From Streptomyces sp. Y2F8-2 (lineage in GTDB: Bacteria > Actinomycetota > Actinomycetes > Streptomycetales > Streptomycetaceae): DNA of 64,000 nucleotides. The stretch lies in the NCBI RefSeq assembly GCF_014905555.1, contig NZ_BNGS01000002.1, positions 124,001 to 188,000 of the forward strand, given 5' to 3'. Shown one piece after another: positions 57,874-64,000 of this stretch (its first letter is position 1; the number at the start of each line of letters is the position of its first letter). Both the position numbers and the translations under genes were made by a program. The notes under the pieces were generated by a model, which saw nothing but the letters and a program-made list of their open reading frames with translations, was not told the DNA's origin and did not search any database.

Positions 57874-59700
57874 TTGCGCGAGTTCACCAACCCTCCGTTG
57901 GCGTCGGCGCCGCCGGTGGGCGGCCTGGCCGATGTCGTCTTCGAGTATGCCCAGGAAGATCCGCTCCGTGTCGCCCTCGGCCGCAAGGACGAGCAGGGCC
58001 GGTGGCGCGATGTGACCGCCGCGGAGTTCCGTGACGAGGTGATGGCGCTCGCCAAGGGGCTGCTGGCCCAGGGCGTCCGCTTCGGGGACCGCGTCGCGAT
58101 CATGTGCCGCACGCGCTACGAGTGGACGCTCTTCGACTTCGCGCTGTGGACGATCGGCGCCCAGGTCGTCCCTGTCTATCCCACCTCGTCGGCCGAGCAG
58201 GTCTTCTGGATGCTGCACGACGCGCAGGTGGTGGCCGCGATGGTGGAGCACGAGGACCACGCGATGACCGTCGCCACGGTCATCGACCGGCTTCCGCAGC
58301 TGCGCCGGCTGTGGCAGCTCGACGCGGGCGCCGTGCAGGAGCTGTACGACGCGGGCGCGCCCATCGAGGACGAGGTGGTGCACCGGCATCGGCAGGCCGT
58401 CACACCGGAGACGGTGGCCACCGTCATCTACACCTCCGGCACCACCGGCCGCCCCAAGGGCTGTGTCCTCTCGCACGGCAACTTCATGTTCGAGGCCGAC
58501 ACGGTCATCGAGCGCTGGGAACCGGTGTTCCACTCCAAGCGGGGCGACGAGGCGGCGACCCTGCTGTTCCTGCCGCTGGCGCACGTCTTCGGGCGGATGG
58601 TGGAGGTCGCGGCCATCCGCGGCCGGGTCAAGTTCGGCCACCAGCCGCAGCTGAACGCGGCGGCGCTGCTGCCCGATCTCGCCGCGTTCAGACCGACGTT
58701 CTTCCTCGCCGTGCCGTACATCTTCGAGAAGGTGTTCAACGCGGCCCGCCGCAAGGCCGAGAAGGAAGGGCGCTCCGGGCCGTTCGAGAAGGCGGTCGAG
58801 GTCGCCGTGAAGTACGCGGACGCGATGGAGGCCAAGGCGTGGGGCACCGGCCCCGGTCCGTCGGCGGGCCTGCGCATGCAGCACCAGTTCTTCGACAAGG
58901 TCGTGTACGCCAAGATCCGCGCCGCGATGGGCGGCCGGGTACGGCACGCGATGTCCGGCGGCTCGGCGATGGACCGCCGGCTCGGCCTGTTCTTCGCGGG
59001 CGCCGGCGTGCACATCTACGAGGGCTACGGGTTGACGGAGTCGACGGCTGCGGCGACCGCCAACCCGCCCGAGCGCACCCGCTACGGCACGGTCGGCCAG
59101 GCGATCCCCGGCACCACCGTGCACATCGCGGACGACGGCGAGATCTGGCTGCGCGGCGCCCATGTCTTCCAGGGCTACCTCAACAACCCCAAGGCGACCG
59201 ACCAGACCCTCCACGACGGCTGGCTCGCCACCGGCGACCTGGGCTCACTCGACGAGGACGGCTATCTCACGATCACGGGGCGCAAGAAGGAGATCCTGGT
59301 GACCTCCGGCGGCAAGAGCGTCTCCCCCGGGCTGCTCGAGGAGCGCGTACGGGACCACCCGCTGGTCGCGCAGTGCATCGTCGTCGGCAACGACCGCCCC
59401 TATGTCGCCGCGCTCGTCACACTGGACTCGGAGGCCGTGGAGCACTGGCTGCAGATGCAGGGCAAGCCGAAGCTGTCCCCGGCCCAGATGGTGCGGGACC
59501 CGGACCTGGAGACGGAGGTGCGGCGCGCGGTGGTCGCCGCGAACACGCTGGTCTCGCAGGCCGAGTCGATCCGTACGTTCCGCATCCTCGCCCACCAGTT
59601 CACCGAGGAGCACGGGCTCCTCACGCCGTCGCTGAAGCTCAAGCGCAAGGCCATCGAGAACGCGTACGCGAGCGAGGTCGAGGCCCTGTACCGGACCTGA
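57874..59700 (+). CDS. Long-chain fatty acid-CoA ligase (AMP-forming, FadD-like)
   Basis: 608 residues from TTG 57874 (LREFTNPPL), which fits the family N-terminus and has GGGAG six bases upstream; the frame is open to an ATG at 57802 but that leader is not family-like. AMP-binding motif YTSGTTGRPKGCVLSHGN, EGYGLTESTAAAT, DGWLATGDLG and GRKKEILVTSGGKSVSP. It activates long-chain fatty acids to acyl-CoA via acyl-adenylate. Single gene with its own control region. Confidence 0.88.
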   Translation: MREFTNPPLASAPPVGGLADVVFEYAQEDPLRVALGRKDEQGRWRDVTAAEFRDEVMALAKGLLAQGVRFGDRVAIMCRTRYEWTLFDFALWTIGAQVVPVYPTSSAEQVFWMLHDAQVVAAMVEHEDHAMTVATVIDRLPQLRRLWQLDAGAVQELYDAGAPIEDEVVHRHRQAVTPETVATVIYTSGTTGRPKGCVLSHGNFMFEADTVIERWEPVFHSKRGDEAATLLFLPLAHVFGRMVEVAAIRGRVKFGHQPQLNAAALLPDLAAFRPTFFLAVPYIFEKVFNAARRKAEKEGRSGPFEKAVEVAVKYADAMEAKAWGTGPGPSAGLRMQHQFFDKVVYAKIRAAMGGRVRHAMSGGSAMDRRLGLFFAGAGVHIYEGYGLTESTAAATANPPERTRYGTVGQAIPGTTVHIADDGEIWLRGAHVFQGYLNNPKATDQTLHDGWLATGDLGSLDEDGYLTITGRKKEILVTSGGKSVSPGLLEERVRDHPLVAQCIVVGNDRPYVAALVTLDSEAVEHWLQMQGKPKLSPAQMVRDPDLETEVRRAVVAANTLVSQAESIRTFRILAHQFTEEHGLLTPSLKLKRKAIENAYASEVEALYRT

Positions 59701-59809
59701 ACCCGGCGCAGCGCCCCTGCCCCTCGGGCCGGCTCGACCGTCCCCCCTTCGCGGGTGGCGTGTGGACGTTCCGATCCATGTCCGGCGGGGGTTCTCCAGG
59801 CCACCGCCG

Positions 59810-60595
59810 TCAAGCCAGTTGGTAGCCGCGGAGGTTGGTGAGCAGGAGGTAGGTGTCCCGCAGGGACCCGGAGGTGTCGCCCAGGGAGCGGTAGATGCCC
59901 CACTTGGGCCGCACCCGGTCGGCGAGGAAGGTGTCGACGCCTGTCTTCGACTTGTCGACGACAGTGGTCGAGCCGCTCTTGAGGATCCAGCGGACCGAGC
60001 CCGACGAGCCGTCGCCGACCTTGATCTGGAAGTCCACGTCGGTCCATTTGTCGTGCAGCGGCTCCAGGTCGGTCCGGCCGACCAGGATGTCGTCGATCGC
60101 CAGCTTGAGCTCGATGGTCTGCACGCCGTTCACGCGCCGCAGCGACTGCACGACGATCGGGGAGGTGCCGGTGCCGGGCTGCTTCATCTGCATGATGTGG
60201 GTGAAGGTGGTGGTCGCCTTCAGGGAGCTGGGGATGTACATCGAGTACGTGATCCGCCAGGTCTGTCTCTCGGTCCACTTGAGGTAACTGCTGCTGCTCG
60301 TGCGGAGCCCGGTGACCTCCTGGCGCTGCCGGTCGGTCGATGTGTCGCGGTCGGCCGTGTGCATGTTGAAGCGCCAGTTGTCGCCGGTGGCGAAGATGTG
60401 CGGGTGCCCGGCCGGGTGGGAGTCCGCGCGGTCGTCCTCGACGGTCTCGAAGGCGCCGAGGCCGTCGTCCCTCGCCGAGGGGGACCACTTCAACTGCCAG
60501 GAGGCCGCTCGCGCCGTGGCCGTCGGCAGACCGACCGCCGCGGCCGCCGTGCCGCCGAGGGCCGCGCTCAGCAGGGTTCTTCTGGTGGGGTTCAT
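59810..60595 (-). CDS. Tat-exported jelly-roll protein, polysaccharide-lyase-like
   Basis: 261 residues. Tat-type signal NPTRRTLLSAALGGTAAAA with cleavage near AARA (residue 30). The mature part looks like an all-beta concanavalin-type fold: WRFNMHTADRDTSTDRQRQE, FTHIMQMKQ, IVVQSLRRVNG, WTDVDFQIKVGD, KWGIYRSLGD. The RQRQE strand and WGIYR resemble glucuronan/heparin-type lyases (such as PL20), but this is from pattern only. Probably secreted and acting on an acidic polysaccharide. Confidence 0.55.
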   Translation of the reverse strand: MNPTRRTLLSAALGGTAAAAVGLPTATARAASWQLKWSPSARDDGLGAFETVEDDRADSHPAGHPHIFATGDNWRFNMHTADRDTSTDRQRQEVTGLRTSSSSYLKWTERQTWRITYSMYIPSSLKATTTFTHIMQMKQPGTGTSPIVVQSLRRVNGVQTIELKLAIDDILVGRTDLEPLHDKWTDVDFQIKVGDGSSGSVRWILKSGSTTVVDKSKTGVDTFLADRVRPKWGIYRSLGDTSGSLRDTYLLLTNLRGYQLA

Positions 60596-61213
60596 GACTG
60601 TTCACCTCGCTGCGAAGGGATGTGCCGTCCCGAGCTGCTCGTTCGTGATCGGAAGGCGCCCAGGCCGTGGAGGTCGTCGGTGGCCCGGGTGCGGGTGACG
60701 TGGTACGCGCGTGGTGGCGGTGCGAGTGCGGTACGGCTCGGCGGCCTCCCGGCCGCGGAGCCGTACCGTCCAACTCCCGTGCGGTTGCGCGGAGTTGTCC
60801 TTCGCGGGTCGCCGCGCCCTGGCGCCCCGGTCAGTCGAGGGCGCCTGCCGGGACCCTTTCCTCCGATGTCTCCCGAGAGCCTTGCCCCGGCGGACAGGCT
60901 CTGTACGCCTTCTCGTTCATGTGTGCGTACCTGCTTTCCAGCGAATGGGGGTCGGTGAGCCCAGGCAGGGCGGCCAGGCAGGCGCGTGGTTCACATGGAT
61001 GTACCAGGTTCAGCACTGAGTTCGGTGCCGCGATACAGAGTTGCGGGATGGCGTGGCCCGGTCAATGGTCCGGACCGATGAGGTCGGATCCATTTCCGGC
61101 CAATGTGCGGTTGTCGTCGAGACGTGACGGGGAACCCGCCGGTCAGGAATGCACGTAAGGTGGTGATCGTTGACGATAGGAGCACCACCCGACGACTGAA
61201 GGATCGAGAGCTC
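60596..61213. other. 618-base gap without a recognisable gene; contains one strong hairpin
   Basis: No open frame here has a credible start and family match. At 60729-60768 a long hairpin occurs: stem CGGTACGGCTC/GAGCCGTACCG continued by GCGGCC/GGCCGC around a TCCC loop. Upstream of the aldo/keto reductase start there is an AT-richer promoter-like stretch (TAAGGT near 61156). The lyase gene promoter must also lie here. Confidence 0.5.
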
Positions 61214-62050
61214 GTGAGCAGCAAGGTCCCCCCGATCATCCTGAACAACGGCGTCGAGATGCCCCAGCTGGGCTTCGGCGTCTGGCAGGTGCCGGACGAC
61301 GAGGCGGAGCGCGCGGTCACCACCGCCCTGGAGGCCGGATACCGCAGCATCGACACTGCGGCGATCTACGGCAACGAGGAGGGCGTCGGCAAGGCTGTCG
61401 CCGCGTCCGCCATCCCCCGCGAGGACCTCTTCGTCACCACCAAGCTCTGGAACAGCGACCAGGGGTACGACGCGACGCTGCGCGCCTTCGACACGTCGCT
61501 GGAGAAGCTCGGCCTGGAGTACGTGGACCTGTACCTGATCCACTGGCCGCTGCCGTCCCGGGGTACGTTCGTCGAGACGTACAAGGCCTTCGAGAAGCTC
61601 CACGCGGACGGTCGTGCCCGGGCGATCGGCGTCTCCAACTTCCTTCCGGAGCACCTCGAGACGCTGATCGAGGCCACCTCCGTCACCCCGGCGGTCAACC
61701 AGATCGAGCTGCACCCGCACCTGCAGCAGCACGCCGCCCGTGAGTACCACGCGGAGCAGGGCATCGCGACCGAGGCCTGGTCGCCGCTCGGCCAGGGCAA
61801 GGGCCTTCTCGAGGTGCCGGCGATCGTCGCCATCGCACAGAAGCACGGCCGCACCCCGGCCCAGATCGTGCTGCGTTGGCACGTGCAGCTCGGCAACATC
61901 GTGATTCCGAAGTCCGTGACCCCGGCCCGGATCAGGGAGAACATCGAGGTCTTCGACTTCTCGCTGGACACCGAGGACATGGCGGCGATCAGCGCGCTGA
62001 ACGAGGACCGCCGCCTCGGCCCGAACCCGGCGACGTTCGACATGGGCTGA
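61214..62050 (+). CDS. Aldo/keto reductase
   Basis: 278 residues from GTG 61214 (the frame is open further upstream but without a family-like sequence). AKR5-type TIM barrel with the tetrad: Asp and Tyr in SIDTAAIYGNEEGVG, Lys in VTTKLWN, His in LIHWPLP. Also GVSNFLPEHLE, NQIELHPHLQQ and the NADPH site IPKSVTPARIRENI. NADPH-dependent reduction of small aldehydes or ketones such as 2,5-diketogluconate. Single gene ended by a strong terminator. Confidence 0.93.
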   Translation: MSSKVPPIILNNGVEMPQLGFGVWQVPDDEAERAVTTALEAGYRSIDTAAIYGNEEGVGKAVAASAIPREDLFVTTKLWNSDQGYDATLRAFDTSLEKLGLEYVDLYLIHWPLPSRGTFVETYKAFEKLHADGRARAIGVSNFLPEHLETLIEATSVTPAVNQIELHPHLQQHAAREYHAEQGIATEAWSPLGQGKGLLEVPAIVAIAQKHGRTPAQIVLRWHVQLGNIVIPKSVTPARIRENIEVFDFSLDTEDMAAISALNEDRRLGPNPATFDMG

Positions 62051-62063
62051 CCGAAGGCTGGAC

Positions 62064-62106
62064 GACGCGCCCCGGAGCCGCCGCGACGGCGACTCCGGGG
62101 CGCGTC
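62064..62106 (+). terminator. Terminator of the aldo/keto reductase gene
   Basis: Perfect 14-base stem GACGCGCCCCGGAG/CTCCGGGGCGCGTC with a 15-base loop, 13 bases after the stop codon. Confidence 0.75.
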
Positions 62107-62190
62107 GCTGTCTGCCGAAGGCAGTGAGGGCGAGAAGACAGGGGGCTTGACGCGGGCATGCCGACGGGTCCACCTTGTACCGCACCGGTA

Positions 62191-62203
62191 AGGAAACTTT
62201 CCT
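62191..62203. promoter_or_regulatory. Operator-like palindrome upstream of the chitosanase gene
   Basis: AGGAAAC-TTTCCT, a perfect 13-base palindrome 19 bases before the GTG start. From memory it resembles the GGAAAGTTTCC-type palindrome bound by the ROK-family repressor CsnR upstream of Streptomyces chitosanase genes. The low GC content in this region supports a promoter. Confidence 0.6.
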
Positions 62204-62222
62204 AACAGAAGGGTCCCCCACA

Positions 62223-62915
62223 GTGCGCACTCGACCACTGACCCTCGCCGCGGCCGCCGGCGCCGCACTCCTCGCCACCGCCGTCCTCCCCGCGAACGCC
62301 TCCGGAGCCACCCCCAAGTCCGCGGAGGAGGGCTCGGTCAGCGCGGCCGAGCTCCTCGCCAAGGTGACGTCCTGTTCGCAGATATCGAACGGCAAGTACA
62401 AGACCGACGACGAGACCTCGGCCACCGTCCCCGTGTGCGGCAAGAACGGCGCGGTGTTCTGGAAGGCCGACATGGACGTCGACTGCGACGGCCAGGTCAC
62501 CGGCAAGTGCAACGGCGACACCGACCCCTGGTTCCAGGACGACACCGCGTTCCACCAGTCCGACGGCAAGCCGCTGCGCGCCGACTCGCTGCCGTACGTC
62601 GTCGTGCCGAGCGCCAGCAGCATCTGGAAGTACTCCAGCTCCGGCATCAAGGGCGGCGGCGTTGTCGCCGTGATCTACAACAACAAGGTCGAATACGCGG
62701 TCGTCGGCGACACCGGACCCACGAAGATCATCGGCGAGGCGTCCTACGCCACCGCGAAGGCGCTCGGCATCGACCCCGACCCGGCGACCGGTGGCGCCGA
62801 CTCCGGCGTGACGTACATCCTGTTCAAGAACTCCCAGGTATCACCGATCGAGAGCCACAGCGCGGCGGTGTCCCTCGGTGAGTCGCTGGCCAAGCAGTTC
62901 ATTCGCAACAACTGA
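62223..62915 (+). CDS. Secreted chitosanase of glycoside hydrolase family 75
   Basis: 230 residues from GTG 62223; a longer frame runs back through the palindrome and is unlikely. Sec signal: RTRPLTLAAAAGAALLATAV, cleavage near NASGA (residue 31). The mature part has the GH75 core: FWKADMDVDCDGQ (acidic catalytic region), WFQDDTAFHQSDGKPL, LPYVVVPS, VEYAVVGDTGPTKIIGEAS. Hydrolyses beta-1,4 bonds in chitosan outside the cell. Terminated by a hairpin directly after the stop. Confidence 0.88.
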   Translation: MRTRPLTLAAAAGAALLATAVLPANASGATPKSAEEGSVSAAELLAKVTSCSQISNGKYKTDDETSATVPVCGKNGAVFWKADMDVDCDGQVTGKCNGDTDPWFQDDTAFHQSDGKPLRADSLPYVVVPSASSIWKYSSSGIKGGGVVAVIYNNKVEYAVVGDTGPTKIIGEASYATAKALGIDPDPATGGADSGVTYILFKNSQVSPIESHSAAVSLGESLAKQFIRNN

Positions 62916-62922
62916 GCCCGTG

Positions 62923-62954
62923 ATGCCGGGCGCCCGCCACAGGGCGCCCGGCAT
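62923..62954. terminator. Bidirectional terminator between the chitosanase and methyltransferase genes
   Basis: Perfect 13-base stem ATGCCGGGCGCCC/GGGCGCCCGGCAT with a 6-base loop, between two convergent genes. Confidence 0.75.
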
Positions 62955-62997
62955 ACGTCCGTCGGGCCGGCCGATCGGTCGTGGAGCGCTCTGAGGG

Positions 62998-63870
62998 TCA
63001 AGCCTTGACGGCCGTGTGCATCGTGTGCGCCTGCAACACATAGACATCGGGGCGGTGGTACAGGCTCGACTTGTCGTCCGGGTCCAGGAGGCGGTCCAGG
63101 GTCGCGCGGTCCGTCGCGTCCAGGCCGTGCGCGAGCTTGTCGCGACGGCGCTGGAACTCGGCGACGACACAGCTGCGGGCCTCGTCGGAGAGCGGGGCGG
63201 ACAGCTCGAACAGGAAGGTGCGGGTTGCCGGTACGCGCAGCCCGACGGAGGTCATGAGCGCGGCCCAGTCCTCGGTCTCCGCGACCGCGCCGGGCAGCTC
63301 CTCGCGCATCGCGGTGAACCGCTCGGTCTCCACCGCGTCCAGCCGGGCCTCCAGACCCGGGCGTCCGATGCCGATGTCACGGGGGAGCCAGCGCGGGGGC
63401 AGGCCGCCCTCCAGCAGGGCCAGGACCCCGCCGGGAGCGAGACGATCCGCGAAAGCGGCGAGTGCCGCGCGCTGGTCACCGAGGTGGTGCAGGCTGCGAC
63501 TCGCCCACAGCAGGTCCGCCGGGTACTCCAACTCATCGAGGGCACCGGGGAGTTCACCGGCCAGAGTGGTGAAGCGGTCGGCCAGCCCCAGCCGGGCGGC
63601 CCGCATACGGGCGCGTTCCAGCAGCGGCTCGGAGCCGTCGGCCGCCACGACCCGGGCGTCCGGGAATGCCTCGGCGAGGACACAGGTGACGGCTCCCGGT
63701 CCGCTGCCGGCGTCGACGATCAGCCCCGGCCGGGCACCGCGCTCTCCCAGCCAGCCCGCGATCCGCCGGTACATGGGGGTGAGCAGTTCGGCCTGCGACT
63801 CCAGCAGCGGGGCCATCGTGGCCCAGTCCACGTCGGCGTGCTCGTGATGGTCGTGGTGCTCATGCGCCAT
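62998..63870 (-). CDS. Class I SAM-dependent methyltransferase
   Basis: 290 residues. Motif I is LIVDAGSGPGAVTCVLAEAFP, then VVAADGSEPLLERAR, PADLLWASRSLHHLG and LAPGGVLALLEGGLP. The N-terminus is His-rich (HEHHDHHEH), which may bind metal or be incidental. The helical C-terminal part (EFQRRRDKLAHGLDATDRAT) is as in small-molecule methyltransferases. Substrate unknown; no partner genes are visible before the window edge, and 63871-64000 shows no gene. Confidence 0.88.
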   Translation of the reverse strand: MAHEHHDHHEHADVDWATMAPLLESQAELLTPMYRRIAGWLGERGARPGLIVDAGSGPGAVTCVLAEAFPDARVVAADGSEPLLERARMRAARLGLADRFTTLAGELPGALDELEYPADLLWASRSLHHLGDQRAALAAFADRLAPGGVLALLEGGLPPRWLPRDIGIGRPGLEARLDAVETERFTAMREELPGAVAETEDWAALMTSVGLRVPATRTFLFELSAPLSDEARSCVVAEFQRRRDKLAHGLDATDRATLDRLLDPDDKSSLYHRPDVYVLQAHTMHTAVKA

Positions 63871-64000
63871 GGTGGTCGCCCTCTCTTCTCGGTGCCGTCA
63901 GCCTGCGCCGACGCACCGTGAGGGGGCCACTTCTGTTGCCGGTACGGCAAAAACGGGGTGCGCCACCACCGGCCGGTCGCCGACGATGCCCCCATGGACG

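Noticed and set aside
60667..61158. 163-codon plus-strand frame before the aldo/keto reductase
   Set aside because: Poor composition, no ribosome site, no family match, and it runs over the strong hairpin at 60729-60768.
63871..64000. Possible start of another gene at the ATG near 63995
   Set aside because: Only a few bases remain before the window edge; nothing can be supported.

Overview
The window is high-GC, with G/C-ending codons and long spurious open frames on the antisense strand. Gene content (Tat-exported enzymes, OFA-type transporters, SARP/BTAD and LanB sequences, a GH75 chitosanase, an Ebo locus) points to a Streptomyces chromosome or a close relative. No rRNA or CRISPR was seen. 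There is one tRNA gene, tRNA-Leu(GAG).

Region 1 (1-6858) is accessory DNA. It opens with the end of a WXG100-like gene, a WXG-type polymorphic toxin carrying a CdiA-CT/RNase A-type nuclease domain, and an immunity protein made of two tandem copies of one domain. Two gene fragments follow on the other strand: the N-terminus of a lantibiotic dehydratase (LanB), butted by an ATGA overlap against a BTAD-domain regulator piece. Then comes an integrative-element module: excisionase, a 51-residue protein, a winged-helix-like regulator and a tyrosine integrase next to the 3' end of tRNA-Leu.

Region 2 (7094-18058) is an oxalate-degradation locus. An aldehyde dehydrogenase and a second sucCD pair lie on the minus strand. 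Divergently, an oxalyl-CoA decarboxylase, formyl-CoA:oxalate CoA-transferase, ADP-forming acyl-CoA ligase, small protein and OFA-family transporter lie on the plus strand. Region 5 completes the route by oxidising formate.

Region 3 (18145-19481) is a two-gene conflict module, an EACC1-like protein plus a caspase-like protease.

Region 4 (19723-39283) is a long minus-strand run. A ROK regulator and a sugar ABC transporter (ATPase, permease, lipoprotein) come first. They are followed by a Gfo/Idh/MocA oxidoreductase, a sugar-phosphate isomerase, a secreted PQQ-type sugar dehydrogenase and a ThuA/3-keto-disaccharide hydrolase. Last is a tightly coupled eight-gene Ebo-type cluster with an inositol-phosphate-synthase homologue in the place of the usual EboD cyclase.

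Region 5 (39544-50488) holds an NmrA-like protein, a GntR/FCD regulator, a FabH-like synthase, a second OFA transporter with its small subunit, a PanE-like reductase, and an NAD-dependent formate dehydrogenase with FdhD. The formate dehydrogenase alpha subunit is split, and its halves lie in reversed gene order around a fused FdsG-FdsB gene. A 17-base motif is shared by the promoter regions of gntR, of panE/fdh and the divergent transporter, and of oxc/sucC. This links regions 2 and 5 as one oxalate/formate regulon.

Region 6 (50576-63870) is mostly ordinary chromosome: isochorismatase-like hydrolase, MarR with a quinone-reductase-like MDR gene (clear paired operators), a BASS-type transporter, LysR, a two-domain Lrp/AsnC regulator with a divergent MFS exporter, a FadD-like ligase, a Tat-exported lyase-like protein, an aldo/keto reductase, a GH75 chitosanase with an operator-like palindrome, and a methyltransferase. 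Short palindromic repeats of one family lie in frame inside three coding sequences (sucD, the transporter small subunit, the BASS transporter).
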